Assembly: GCF_000283155.1 (NCBI RefSeq)
Contig: NW_004454197.1
Span: 17,995,868-18,059,867, forward strand
Source: Ceratotherium simum simum
Taxonomy: Eukaryota; Chordata; Mammalia; Perissodactyla; Rhinocerotidae
Length of the DNA: 64,000 bases
Direction: 5' to 3'
Both the position numbers and the translations under genes were made by a program. Of the stretch, positions 11,176-22,720 are shown one piece after another. Each line of letters begins with the position of its first letter. Positions within the stretch are counted from its first letter, which is position 1. The notes beneath the pieces are model-generated. The model did no database searches, was not told the origin of the DNA, and worked only from the letters and a program-made list of their open reading frames with translations.

Positions 11176-11217
11176 AAGTCCCCAAACAGTATATTAACAA
11201 CCACAAAAACAATAGTG

Positions 11218-11450
11218 ATCTTAATAATACAAATAGCTAACATTGTACAGCATGCCATGCCTTTTGTTTAACTCCTCACAAACATTATTTCTCTTAATTC
11301 TTACAACTATCTACCAGGTCCATATATTATCTTTCTTTTACAAATGAGGAAGTAGAGGCTTGGAGAGGTTAAGGAGCTTGCCCATACCACACAGGTGATC
11401 AGCTAGCATACCCGGAAGCCTGGCTTAAAATTCAGACCAACACTACACAA
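11218..11450 (-). repeat. MIR SINE (reverse)
   Basis: A well preserved reverse MIR: taatacaaatagctaacatt, ttttacaaatgaggaagtag, gcttggagaggttaaggagc and cacacaggtgatcagctagc. It stands directly next to another reverse MIR. Confidence 0.68.
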
Positions 11451-11459
11451 GCTGTCTGC

Positions 11460-12367
11460 TGGACTAATGCCAAGATGCCTCTCTACACTAAGAGATTCAG
11501 TGTGTGTTCCTCCTGCTGATGTGGGAGAAGGGGAGATGGGGGAAGGCTGAATGTGGAGAAAGCTCTGAGGAACAGCAGGTACCTACCCACCTAAGACGCC
11601 AGAGTAATAAGCAGGACTGGCCACTTTAGCCCTCTGGGACGTACAGTTTTCTGAGGTTAATATTGCAGGATGTTAGTCTGCTTCTTCCTCCAAAACTAGA
11701 ATTTATTGCATTTTTCATTGCCTTTATTTTTTCAGAGATGAAGTATTTATCAGAAAGCGTGCTTTTGCAATTCATAAGTTCTCTCCTTTCAGCAGCAAAT
11801 CCATTCATTTCCTGTTGAGAGAAAGAGCACAAGCGAAAATCTGGCTACTGTTGGATTTTTTCCTCCTCTTGGAGAAATGAAAGCAAAAAAAAGACAAAAA
11901 TCACCAACTACTTCAAAGGTAAAATCTGACTGCATTTGGAGGATAATAAAGAAGAAAAGTGTAATTTATTATCAAATAACAGTGATAGATTGGTTTCCTT
12001 TTGTTTCAACCTTGGTTGTTATGAAGTCCCAAGATAAATCCAACCTAACGTCTTTTCAGGGATCTTGTAGCTTTTTCTTGCCACAATTCATTCAATATCC
12101 TAAAGCAATTAAATCAGTTCTTTATAAACCTACTTTTAGAAAGGCAGAGATTAAGGTGGTTCTAGAGATAGCAGTGGACAGAAGTCCTTCCAATTGGTGG
12201 GTCATTTAAGATGGAGAATCCATTTATTCTGATGGTGAAATGCAGCCACAGGGCTGCTCCCGTGCCTTCTGCAGCACCGTGAAAAAGGCTATAAAGGGAA
12301 TAGGCAGGATGCTTAGTAGCAGTTAGTTATGAGGCCTTGATTTCTAGAATATTAAGGGTGCAAACAG
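11460..12367. other. unassigned sequence
   Basis: No gene or confident repeat. A 110-codon frame at 11877-12209 has a low-complexity lysine-rich start and no splice or family support, so it is not called. Confidence 0.45.
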
Positions 12368-12565
12368 TTAACAACACCCTCGATGTGCCTGGCACATGAC
12401 TAAGCACTCACGTATGCTAATTTAATCCTCACAGCCATCGCCAGAGCAAGAGAGCTCCTGTCACGCCCATTTCAGAGAAGAGGAAACAGTCTCAGAGAAC
12501 GGAAGAGGTCTAAGAGCATGCCTAATGGATGTGCAGCTGATGGGATGCACATCCAGATCTGCATG
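12368..12565 (-). repeat. MIR SINE (reverse)
   Basis: tgcctggcacatgactaagc, ctaatttaatcctcacagcc, agaggaaacagtctcagaga and the distal gatgggatgcacatccag form a nearly full reverse MIR. Confidence 0.66.
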
Positions 12566-12927
12566 CTCCTCCTCGTGGCTGCTACACGCCGCAGAGCCTT
12601 CTCCTGGCATAACCCTCCACTGACTTCTTTGGAAAATGGGACTATGTGTTTTATGAAAGGATGAATTTTAAATCAAATTAGTTTTAATTTATTGTGAATT
12701 AATTAAATTTAAACGTGTGTAAATTATCTAGTATAGTGCTTGGCTTATTTGAGGAAGTTTTGTTGTTGCTGTTCCTTACTGAGAATGCTTCCTTCTGTTT
12801 TACACAGAGCTGCCTGGCCAGAGTGCTGGGGGGGCAAATCACCAAAGTTCCTGATGGTCTCTTGACGTTGGAAAGTAGAGAGTGTAACACAGACATATTT
12901 TTAACCTTAAAGGTTTTATTTGGTACA

Positions 12928-13281
12928 TGTACCAGTCAGAGCTGTACGAGAGAAATAGAAGCAGTATGTTGGAGACAGATATTTATACTATAATATGTAT
13001 AATAATGATACATAATTATTTTATATATATATATATAAACATATCTGTAGTCCACAGGCAGAATTTCTTCTTCCTCAGGGCACTGCACTTTCCCCTTAAG
13101 GTCTCTCAGCTGATCGGATGAGGTTCACCCAGGTTATCCAGATCATTTTCACGTAAACCTAACTGATTGCAGATGTTCACCACAGCGACAAAATACCTTC
13201 ACAGCAACACCAGATTAATGTTTGATTAAATAGCTGGGCACCATCGCCTAGCTAAGTGGACACGTCAGACGCCCCACCACA
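12928..13281 (-). mobile_element. MaLR-like LTR (reverse)
   Basis: The segment starts tgtaccagtcagagctgt and ends cccaccaca, giving TG...CA ends. Internal blocks (tctctcagctgatcggatga, ggttcacccaggttatcc, gctgggcaccatcgcctagc, gtggacacgtcag) match the LTR at 61105-61526 in order. It contains a (TA)n run at about 13022-13037. No clear target duplication remains. It encodes nothing. Confidence 0.55.
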
Positions 13282-13734
13282 GGACTCATTTGCTACCCTG
13301 AGCAGCAGCAGGAAAGCTGCCTGAATCGTTTCATCACATTTGCTAATCAGAGATCCAGCCTGTTAACCTTTGTAGATCATTGTCAGCGGGGTGGGGAACC
13401 ACCGTGGGAGAGGCACTGCGTCTCCTTGTTTCTGCGTATTTTCTCCAAAAAGTAACTATTGTAGTATTTGTTCTTGTTTATTGAATTGTTTGCAAAATGT
13501 CCTGAATTCAATATTTTCTTGAAGGCAAACACTTGTTAAATTATTCATAGTGCTACTTTCTAAGAATAATTAGATTACCTGCTGCCTACATCAGCTAGGA
13601 GACTGTAGTACCAAAATTTGAGAATTTATAATGTTTTATGTGCATTTTTCCTTGACTAATCTAGCCTGTATTTGGAAATGGGCATAGGATGTAAAAGCAA
13701 TTTATGGAGCATGCTTTGTGTTGATGGGGATTGA
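13282..13734. other. unassigned sequence
   Basis: No gene or repeat that I can name. Confidence 0.4.
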
Positions 13735-14000
13735 GATTTTAGGAAAGGGGATCAGACAAAGCTTTACTGACAACTTGACATTTGAATAAAGATCAGAAAG
13801 AAATGAGGAGAGTCATGCGGACAACTGGGCAAAAGCATCCAGACACAGTGCCTCTGACGGGAGCGTGCCTGGTGTGCTCTGACAGCTCTGGCAAGAATGA
13901 AGAAGTGCTGTGGCTAGAGGGGAATTAATGAGAGGAAAATGGTAACAAACGAGGTCAGAGAGATAAAGAGAAGCCTGATTTGTGTAGACTTGTAGACCTT
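13735..14000 (-). repeat. L2 LINE fragment, part 1 (reverse)
   Basis: cttgacatttgaataaagat, atgaggagagtcatgcgg, gcgtgcctggtgtgct and gaggtcagagagataaagag follow the reverse L2 order. The element breaks off at about 14000 and resumes at about 14815, with an LTR-type insertion between. Confidence 0.6.
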
Positions 14001-14812
14001 GTTGTAGTTAATCAGATATTTTTGCCATAACACTCTTTTCCCTACTTCCATGGGAGGATATACTTCCTTGCCCCAATTTTGTTGACTTGGCAATGTAACT
14101 GGCATTGGAACCAAGGAAATATGCTGCTCAGATCTGAAGGAGATCTGCTTCAGGCAGCATACTTGGACCTAGAGCTCCCAGTGCTGTTCCTCTGATACAT
14201 CACCATGTTCACCCAGAGGCTCTACTTCTACTGGGCTGTTCTTAGCCAATGACTGAGGATTGCATGGGCACTAGCACCATTTTTGTGGAATGCAAGCCCC
14301 CTCACGTGGGAACTTTGGCTCGAGGAATTCCACATCCGTCTAGCTGAAACTTTCTTAGAATTGCACTGCTGTCGGAGGTTCTCCCTACCCGTTTCTTCTT
14401 CCTTCCTCCTCACCTTATACAGTTATTAGACCTGCACTGGAACTCTGCACTGAAAGTTCTTCCTGCCTAAAAGTGGCCCCTCTCCCTTGTCCTTCACTAG
14501 CCTTCCCCCACTGACTCTCTTGTATGTTTTTTAGAGGATCTGAACAGACACACTTGACTTGGCTTCATATTGTTATAGTGTACTTCCCGTACCTTGATTT
14601 TGGCTTGCCACGTGGCATAAGGGGTATGTGAAGCAGAACTGGGCCCTATCTGTAGCTTGAACCAAGTGCAACTGAGCCTAGACTACAACCATCTAACCAC
14701 CATCCACCATCTCACAGCCATGAGTAAGGGGAAAGTATTGTAGTTTTAAGCCATTGAGATTTGGCACAGTTTGTCACACAGCGTTATTGTGACAATAGCT
14801 AATTGATACACA
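14001..14812 (+). mobile_element. MaLR-type LTR inserted in L2, possibly with an inner insertion
   Basis: The left part has ttccatgggaggatatactt and gttgacttggcaatgtaact. The right part ends gttttaagccattgagattt, gttattgtgacaatagctaa and ttgataca, a typical MaLR LTR end. The total of about 810 bases is long for one such LTR. The C/T-rich middle (about 14165-14575) looks different and may be a second insertion that I cannot name. No coding potential. Confidence 0.5.
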
Positions 14813-14814
14813 TA

Positions 14815-15180
14815 GTAAAATTTTGGCTTTTTCTCTAAATTATATGGAAAACCATTGGAGCGTTTGAAACACAAGATGACATGATCTGAATGATCCTGTT
14901 TTAGCAGGTTTACTCTTATTACAATGTTGATAGTAGGTGGAAAGGGATAAAGGGCGAAAACAAGGAAATCTACTTTTTGGCTTCTGAAATAATTCAGTCA
15001 AGAGATAATGGTGGTTTTGACCAAGATGGAGAGAAGCGGTAGAAATCAAGATATTTTTCAAAGATGAAAAGACAGAATTTATTGATGGGATGATGTGTAG
15101 TGTGTAATAAAGAGGAGAAAATGATGACACCCAGGGTTTTGACCTGAGCGTTTGGAATGATGGAGTGTCTTAACCAAGAG
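14815..15180 (-). repeat. L2 LINE fragment, part 2 (reverse)
   Basis: ccattggagcgtttgaaaca, gatgacatgatctgaatgat, gataatggtggttttgacca and acccagggttttgacctgag continue the reverse L2 interrupted at 14000. The two parts are collinear in L2. Confidence 0.62.
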
Positions 15181-15659
15181 AAAAAACAATCTGAAAACAG
15201 GCTTTACAGATCCTTGCACTTTTCAGCTGCAATCATCTATATCTCCATCACACTTCAGCTACCCTTTTCCACAGTTATTTCCTGGGACTGAAATCACCAA
15301 GAAATATATGACTTGTAGAATCTAGATTTTGCTATGCTCCATTCTGTTAACTATCTCCTTTTAAGTTTACCAAAACTAGTAACCCACTTGGAAAATATCT
15401 CAATGTTATCAAGACATACATTTTATGCTATTGACTTCATAGTCTTTCTTTTTCTTCTAACATAGGACATCGTACCTCTTTAATACATATATCTATATTT
15501 CATTTGCTATCTTTATCTCTAACTTACGTTGATCTATCTATTTCAGTATGTTTCACAAAGTTAAGCTGGATGTATTTTTCACATGATCACTATAGCTGCT
15601 ATTGGTCATGCATCCTGGTGAAACCTAAACACAGTAAATCCTTTATAAATATTCATAAA
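15181..15659. other. unassigned sequence
   Basis: No gene or recognised repeat. Forward frame 15504-15809 (101 codons) has no supporting features. Confidence 0.4.
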
Positions 15660-15800
15660 ATAAAATACAAGTTTATTCTGTGCATGAGGACAATTAATCT
15701 TCACAACAATCCTTTAATTTGGTTACATTATCATTCCCACTTTACTGATGTGATGGCTGAAGCTCCAAGAAGATATGCCATCATTATAGCTCTGGGTCCA
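15660..15800 (-). repeat. MIR SINE (reverse)
   Basis: ttaatcttcacaacaatcct, cccactttactgatgtgatg and ggctgaagctccaagaagat are consistent with a reverse MIR. Confidence 0.5.
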
Positions 15801-16299
15801 TATCCATGACCAGTCACAGCCACCAGTATTGTAACAAGCTCACTTGAAAGACGCAATGGCCTAGTGGTAGGAGAGGGTTGTTTCCTGAACAACAGAGATC
15901 AGTGGCCCCTAGACTGCCACTGGGACTGTTTGTGTGTGAGAAGATGAGCGAGTCCTGATACCCAGGACTAATGAGATCCAGGCTCTCATCTCTGTGGTGG
16001 CCAGTCTTCTTCATGTGGTTGGTTTGATCTCTATTCCCCAACCACGGGGCATCCTGCATGGGCAGAGGGAGGACAGACACTTCATATTGGAGCTATTTGG
16101 GCATATTTGTCTGCTGATAGAAATGACTTAGTAGTAAGGCAGAAGCTGGTCATTTGGTCCATAGATTGGATGATTGCAGGAGCAATGGGCATGAGCATGG
16201 GAGAGGAGGTGGCCTTAGATGGGAGGAGCTGCAGATAAGATTGAGATTCTACTAGCTGATTGAGTATTCCTGAGGAAAATCTACATTAGGTTTGTTTGT
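15801..16299. other. unassigned sequence
   Basis: No gene or confident repeat. cgcaatggcctagtggtagg at about 15852 resembles a tRNA-SINE A box, but no B box or body follows. Confidence 0.4.
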
Positions 16300-16640
16300 A
16301 TTAGGGTTTCATGACCAAGTTTAATTTATTCAAAATATGAAAGGGTTATTTAACATTAGAAATGAATTAACATAATTCACCACAATAATTGATTAGCAGA
16401 ATTTAAAATAAATGAAAAAGTATATAGCTGTTTCAAGATGCATAGAAAAGACATTTGATAAAAATCAAATTTCTACCTTAAGTAGAAATACAACAGAATT
16501 CCCTTGGCATTATAATGACTATCTACCAAAAAGCTACAATAGACTTCACGCTTAATTTTGACACTGTAGAACTAGTCATTGCTTTTTAGTATTCTTCAAA
16601 AGATAAATGCAATGTGGCAGTTCATGTGATAGAGTAAAAT
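16300..16640 (+). repeat. L1 ORF2 fragment
   Basis: Blocks such as gaagggttatttaacattag-like sequence, acataattcaccacaataat, agaaaagacatttgataaaa and ccttggcattataatgacta follow the reverse transcriptase part of L1 ORF2 in forward orientation. The frame is broken throughout, so it is a dead remnant. Confidence 0.55.
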
Positions 16641-16913
16641 GCATGTCAAGGACAACAAAACTCAAAACACAATTCCAGGAGAAGCAAGAGGTTTCATTAA
16701 TTAGGTTCCAGTGTAATGCCGATGTTGCCAGGCTATTTTCGAGAGTCAGAACATTGCTACTTAAGATGATATGAAATGAAGAACCTAAAATTCCCTTATT
16801 TTATTTGGAACTATGATAAATTTATAGTGTCATACAAATCTAAAGACACAAAAATTTGTATATTCCAAATGCGGAAGGTCTTTGAAAAATTTCTGACACA
16901 TGTAATGTTCTTG

Positions 16914-17010
16914 AGTGGGGTTAGCAAACTGTTCAGTAAAGGACGAGATAGTGAATATTTCAGTCTTTGTAAGCCACAAATGATCTCTACCACATATTCT
17001 TCTCTGTTAT
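16914..17010 (+). mobile_element. hAT-Charlie-like element (MER30-like)
   Basis: agtggggttagcaaactgtt, cagtaaaggacgagatagtg, aatatttcagtctttgtaag and ccacaaatgatctctacc match the left end of hAT elements that start near caggggttggcaaac. The right end is not recognisable. Confidence 0.5.
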
Positions 17011-17819
17011 TTTTTCAACCAGCTAACATGTTAAAAAAAATTCTTTGCTCTTTTATCTGATCCAATGTAGGGACACCAATAGCCCATCGGGTAGGTTGGG
17101 GCCTCAGACGGAGCGGTCAATGTACCGAGTTACTGTGATTGTTCTATAGGCTTTGTTCTTGTAAAGATCCTTGGAGTTGAAAATGGGAGCTATGTATAAG
17201 CAACTCTTTACAGAACTTATGTTCAACACTCATAGTAATTCCAGATAAATAACTGTTGTCCCTTGGTGTCTATTTTACAAAATGCTTTTGATTTCAGAAA
17301 TTAAAGTCTGAAAAGTACAAGGTAAGTGTTTAGAAAGCCAGCCACTACAGTTACTTCACCCCTTTGGAAGTTCTGTCTCTAACACCTTCATTCTTCCAAA
17401 ACTCTTTCATCTGCCCAAATTTAACAGCACTGAAACTTCCTTACTTGCATCATTGTAATTTATTTTTATATCTCTTCTACAATGTTGTAATAATAAAAGG
17501 CAAAAAACAAATATTGATGGTGAGATAAACTTTGTTTTTTATCTTCCCATGAAGAACTCACAAATGGAATCTTGAGGTTTATATTTTCTAAAGCTGTTAA
17601 ATATTTTTGAATATACCTATTTACTTGAGTAATGCAATGATGATGCAATATAAATATAGAAATGTTTGGGGATTTATTATTTAAATTGTATCCTGCTGGT
17701 TGTGCACATCTCCACACCAATAACAAGAATGATTTATTTTCCCAATGGGGAAAGAGAGGTATATTTAATACCTACCAAATATTTCAGAAGGTTCATATTT
17801 GGATTCTCATTTTACCCTA
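17011..17819. other. unassigned sequence
   Basis: No gene. A small cluster of CpG dinucleotides (about 17090-17130) and AT-rich sequence with possible weak reverse MIR remnants near 17205-17330. Confidence 0.4.
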
Positions 17820-17915
17820 ATGAAAACTCATGAATTTCATGTTATTAAGGCATACTATATGTGACAGCTGAGGAAACTGAGTTTCTAGTAGGTTAAGTAA
17901 CTTAACAGGTCTCTT
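17820..17915 (-). repeat. MIR SINE fragment (reverse)
   Basis: acagctgaggaaactgagtt and tagtaggttaagtaacttaa are the conserved core of a reverse MIR. Confidence 0.5.
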
Positions 17916-18111
17916 AGCCTCTCAGGGTTCCCTTTCTCATTAACACAGCATCAGCAAATTTTTCTAAATCTAACCAGCGCTGAGAAGATGGAAACGAAAC
18001 CCTGAGAGTTTTAGTGCAGTGTGGACCAGAGGACTCAGCCCAATTTAATACTCTGTAAAAAACAGGACAATAATAGAAGACAACATTTTCCATTATATAT
18101 ATATCCCATAT

Positions 18112-18310
18112 TAAATCAACCAAGAAATACCTACTGCATTTCTACTATGTTCTACACAACGTTAGGCTTCTTGGTGGACGGCAAAGATATGTAAACACTG
18201 TCTCTGACCTCAAGGGTTTATACATAATCTGATGAGAAAAGATTAATAAACACAGACAGTTAATAATTCACAGCATGATAAATCAACTTGATGAACATAA
18301 AATAAATGCT
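18112..18310 (-). repeat. L2 LINE 3' end (reverse)
   Basis: caaccaagaaatacctactg, ctactatgttctacacaacg, tgacctcaagggtttataca and cacagacagttaataattca follow the L2 3' untranslated region in reverse. Confidence 0.5.
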
Positions 18311-18504
18311 ATATGTTCAATTAGGATACTTTACAAATTTCCCATTGCGAATAAACATTTTACATCATTTGCTCTTTTGCTATGTCAACAGATATTATAA
18401 AATTTGAGCAGAGGCAAAGTCAGTTAAATGATTGACATTCAATTAAATAATAGAAATAGTTCCCTTTGGAAAGAATATTGCTCTTCAGCTATGTGTTTAG
18501 AAAA

Positions 18505-19335
18505 TATTTAACTGTTGTTGATTTGAGGAGTTTTTTCTTACACCAAGCAATTCTCTGATTCTCCAACACCAACTTGGGTGTCCAACAATTTAATTCAATT
18601 CTGACACTAACTACCTGGAGTTAGCCCAGCCCCCATGGGTTAAGTGTTCAGTCCCACAATTCAGACATCGACTGCAAATGAGGTGTCCAAGCTACTGGCA
18701 TTTCTGCTTGGCCAAATACAAATTCAGAGGTTCCCACAATGCCCCCAACTCAGATTTGATAATTCACTAGAACAACTCACAGAACTCAGGAAATCTTTAC
18801 TTAGTATTACTATTTATTGTAAAGGATACAGCTCAGTTTGGAAGAGATGCATAGGGCCAGGTATAGGGGGGCAGGGAAGAGGTGCAGAGCTTCCAGAGAC
18901 CCAGAGAGGTCCACCTCTCTGGGTGCACCACCCTCCCAGCACCTGGATGTGTTCACCAGCCCAGAAGCTCTCCAAACTCCATCCTGTAGGTGTTTTTATG
19001 GAGATTTCATTATGTAGACGAGATTGATTAAATCATTGGTCATTGTTGATTGAATTCAACCTCCAGTCCTTCTTCCCTCTCTGGAGGTCAGAGATGGGGC
19101 TGAAAATTCCAACTCTCTAATCACATGGCTGCTTCCTCTGGGGACCAGCCCCCATCTTGAGCTATCTAGAACCCACCAATAGTCACCTCATTAGCATAAA
19201 CTCAAGTATGGTTGAAAGGGGCTCATTATGAATAAAAAGACACTCCTTTCACTCAGGAAATTCCAAGGGTTTTGGGAGCTCTGCGCCAGGAACCAGGGAT
19301 AAAGACCAAATACTTTTTTATTACATTACGTGACT
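18505..19335 (-). mobile_element. long LTR-type element (reverse), family not assigned
   Basis: A sequence of about 830 bases resembles an LTR found across placental genomes: caacaccaacttgggtgtcc, ctgacactaactacctggag, actagaacaactcacagaac, cacctggatgtgttcaccag, tctaatcacatggctgcttc, tcacctcattagcataaact and gaaattccaagggttttggg, in that order. I remember the family but not its name with certainty. A 127-codon frame (18644-19027) inside it is not a gene. Confidence 0.55.
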
Positions 19336-20055
19336 GATTAAAACATCTTTAGACCACCTCTTTGTTTATTGTCAAAATTATAAAACAATGTTTAAAGAAA
19401 TAGCTAAAGCCTAGACACTATAATTTTTGATAGCTAATAAAAAGAAACCCTGAGGTTTCTTATGGGGCAGGCAGGTGCATTCAGATTTGAGTTTGAGGCT
19501 AGGGCTATGGGCTCCCATCCTGTAAAAGTCAATATGTGTCCAAGCTAACATATATTTTTTATTCTATAAATTACAAAAGGGAAACTTTTTTTTGTCATTA
19601 AGTTTCTGCCTCTGGGCAATTTTCCCTGAGTGGAAAGTTAAAAAATAGAACTGGTGAATCAAGAAAATTTATGTGCTACAGTCTGCGTGTTATCCTGGAT
19701 AAATCTCTGTACTCTTCTCTCTGTTTCTATACTGAATTGAGCACAGATATTTGTTACACCTTTGTAGACTCCTAAATCTACCAAATTATAATAGAAACCT
19801 TTTCTTTTTCCATTAGTGACAAGTACCTAATTGATTAAATCTTTTTCACCTAGAATAGTATTTGTGGTTTATAGTAAGACGGTTAAAAAAAATGGTAAAG
19901 ACATCTTAGGGTAACTAAATTTTTTTTAATTGTTTCCTCGTTATCATTTTTATGGATGTTTTCATCGTGTGAGTCTCACAATTTAAAACAGACAGGGTTG
20001 CATAATGACCTTAATAAATTCTTGTTGTAGAAGTTCATGGATACTAGATTCAATT
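19336..20055. other. unassigned AT-rich sequence
   Basis: No gene or recognised repeat up to the target duplication of the young ERE. Confidence 0.4.
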
Positions 20056-20075
20056 AAAAATTACCTAGCATTTTT
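20056..20075 (+). repeat. target-site duplication, left copy (20 bp)
   Basis: aaaaattacctagcattttt is repeated perfectly at 20292-20311, directly flanking the ERE SINE. Confidence 0.92.
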
Positions 20076-20291
20076 GGGCCGGCCCGGTGGCTTAGTGGTT
20101 AAGTGTGCGCGCTCCGCTGCTGGTGGCCCGGGTTCGGATCCCGGGCACGCACCGACGCACCGCTTCTCCGGCCATGCTGAGGCCGCGTCCCACATACAGC
20201 AACTAGAAGGATGTGCAACTATGACATACAACTATCTACTGGGGCTTTGGGGGAAAATAAATAAATAAGTAAATAAAATTATAAAAAAAAA
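20076..20291 (+). mobile_element. young ERE-type SINE
   Basis: A complete perissodactyl tRNA-derived SINE starting gggccggcccggtggc. The A box tggcttagtgg is at 20088-20098 and the B box ggttcggatcc at 20131-20141, so the polymerase III promoter looks intact. Many CpG dinucleotides survive, unlike the surrounding DNA. The tail is aataaataaataag followed by poly(A). A perfect 20-base target duplication flanks it. Together these mark it as the youngest insertion in the window. The 87-codon open frame across it (20005-20268) is not a gene. Confidence 0.93.
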
Positions 20292-20311
20292 AAAAATTAC
20301 CTAGCATTTTT

Positions 20312-21049
20312 AATATGACGTATCAATATTTGATTTTATATTTCATTCAAAATAAAGTATATTTTATGTAAACATTTCATAAATCTTTTTAAAATGTTTT
20401 CCTATCACATATTTGATGCTTGCAAGTTTGAAAGAGGTTTAATTTCCAAGAAAAATAAGATTCTCCTGTGTTGTAAAAGAAAGAAATCTCATGACAAACC
20501 TGGAAGCATGACCAGGCAAGGAGGATGACCAAGTCCAGGAAGAGGACTGACTTCGAGCAGGACTAGGAGCCGTGGTTTGGAGATTGAGCTTCTGGATGCT
20601 GGATAAGAAATAGTTTGGGCTGAAAATGGAGTCCACTGGAAAATAATGGAGGGAAGGGGATTTAACCCTAGAATAAAACATATTTAATGAGAATTTTAAT
20701 TAGAATAAGATGTATCCTAGAAATTTCATGAGCAGCTTTCAAAGCTGAGAACCCAGGAAAACCAAACCTATTGAAAATCTGAGCGACCCAGAGATGTGCA
20801 GGGTATTTCAGAAATGAATCTTTCTCAGAGGAGCTCTGAAACCTTTAGTGACAAAGCTTTGTAAACTGGAGTAGTTCGTTGTCATACAATTCTATGAGTT
20901 TTAGCTCATTCATGGATTAGCACAATCACCACCAAAGTCAGGATACAGAAAATATCCATCACTCTTCAAAATTCTCTCATAGTGCTCCTATGCACTCAAA
21001 CACTCTCAAGAAGGAATATAAAATCTGAATACTTCTGTATCAAGTAAGA
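20312..21049. other. unassigned sequence
   Basis: No gene or clear repeat. Confidence 0.4.
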
Positions 21050-21900
21050 TATTGAATATGAAATTTGATCCTAAGGAACGATCCATATATAGGTGGTTTA
21101 ACCAATAAATTTTAAGGAAGAAATCATGCTAATCTCACAAAATCTCTTCTAAATAAGAGATTAAGTTCTTTAACTAGTTTTATGAAGTCAGGCTCACCTT
21201 GATAACAAAACCTCTCAACATTGCCACTTAGGAAAATTGAGTGAATTCTCTCTCTGATATATATGTAAGCATCACATAAACATTATCATCACACCAAATC
21301 CAAATTGTGTTAAAAGGATAACATACAACAACCAAGTTGGATTGATTCCATTACAACAAGTTTGGTTTAACATTAAAAAATAAATAACAAAATTTGCTGC
21401 GTTAACAGAGGATAGAGGAAAAAATAGTATAATCTCATTAGTTGCCAATAAACAGCATTTGATAAAATTCAACATTCATTCATAATTTGAACTCAGGAAA
21501 CTAGAAATAGAAGGGAACTTTCCTAATCTGGTAAAAAATACGTAGAGCAAATATCATCCTTAATTGTGAAATGTTGAAACCTTTCTCTTTGAGTTAAAAA
21601 ATGAGACAGAATATATATTTTACACATTTGCCACTTTTAATCAACATTCTATTGGAAAATATAGCTGGTGCACTAAAAGAAGAATAATAAACATTTTTAA
21701 GAACTGGAAAGGAAGAGATAAAAAATAAAATGTTTGTAGACTATATAATTGAGAACACACAGAAAATCCAAAAGAATCTACACATAACTTGTTAGATTAA
21801 GCATAAATTCAGCATGATTTGTAGATTGAAAGTCACATCAAAATCAATGACATACCTATATAAAAATGAACATTTAGAAAGTAATTTTAACATGCTTTTT
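21050..21900 (+). repeat. L1 ORF2 remnant
   Basis: Blocks such as ttggattgattccattacaa, gtttggtttaacattaaaaa, aacagcatttgataaaattc, aacattcattcataatttga and cataacttgttagattaagc follow the L1 reverse transcriptase region in forward order. Stops and indels break every frame. The 5' boundary is unclear. Confidence 0.55.
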
Positions 21901-21914
21901 GCAATGTTACAGAA

Positions 21915-21992
21915 AGATACAATATGGTTTCTTTTCTACAAAATGGCTTCCCTTGATACCTTGTGTTGAGCCGGTATCAAAGGTACTGAGAT
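21915..21992 (-). repeat. LTR fragment sharing sequence with 32975-33050
   Basis: acaatatggtttcttttcta then aaatggcttcccttgatacc and agccggtatcaaagg parallels 32975-33050. In reverse it shows the gccattttg motif common in LTR U3 regions. It is probably a fragment of the same unassigned LTR family. Confidence 0.45.
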
Positions 21993-22552
21993 AAAATCAG
22001 AATGAGGTGTTGCTATTTCTGTTCTTTTAGCTTCAACATCCTTGAATTCAAAATGTGAAAGGGAAATAGGAACCTATGAGTCAGATTAGGTGAGGCACCC
22101 AAGATTCAGGCCAGTCCGAGAATCACGTTGCACTGTTTCTCTTCTTCTTCATCTTCAAATGTTGCTGACTTTGAGTATGCATTCTTATAAAAAATTAATG
22201 ATTTGAGAAACTGGGGTATCCCTCGAAAATGAGAAGCACTGTGGCTTCCTTCCAAGTGGTCACAAGACAGTAGAGCTGCAGTAACAAGTGAGATGTCTAG
22301 TGAGGGTTCCCAGGCTAGCCCTCCATCAGCGTCTGCTCTATCACCATCGCTGATAGTCTGAGGTTTTCATGACCATGGGTCTTACTATACGCCATCCATA
22401 TGAAAACATCTGAATTTGTTTCTCTTGCATTTAAACATGATTATACAATGTGAATGTGAGCACGTATTTGTCGTTTCATCTGTGATGTCTATTTAAAAGG
22501 ATGATTCAGATACTTACTGAGAACAAATAAAATCTATATCTCATATAATGCC
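21993..22552. other. unassigned sequence
   Basis: No gene or confident repeat. Confidence 0.4.
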
Positions 22553-22720
22553 AATTTTGTTCATTTATTCATTCACCAAGCATGAATGGAACACCTTCAC
22601 AGTGCCAAACACTATTCTAGGTACTAGAGATACTGCAGTGGTTATAACAAGAGAAAAATTTCTGCCCCTAGAAAACTTAAATCCTAATGGTGGGACAGCA
22701 AATAAACAAAAGAAACTTGT
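22553..22720 (-). repeat. L2 LINE 3' end (reverse)
   Basis: tttgttcatttattcattca, gccaaacactattctaggta, ctagagatactgcagtggtt and agcaaataaacaaaagaaac are the reverse of the L2 3' end. Confidence 0.6.

Noticed and set aside
12808..12874. Possible 67-base exon between tacacag and gtagag
   Set aside because: The donor is weak, the upstream pyrimidine run is short, and the open frame extends far outside the putative exon, so the splice signals add little.
15852..15871. Fourth ERE SINE (cgcaatggcctagtggtagg)
   Set aside because: Only an A-box-like stretch is present, with no B box, SINE body, tail or target duplication.
18644..19027. Forward open frame of 127 codons
   Set aside because: It lies wholly within a reverse LTR-type element and is antisense to it.
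20088..20141. Possible tRNA gene because of A and B boxes
   Set aside because: The boxes belong to the tRNA-derived head of a SINE. No complete cloverleaf is present and a SINE body and tail follow.
20005..20268. 87-codon frame
   Set aside because: Most of it is the ERE SINE, a polymerase III transcribed non-coding element.
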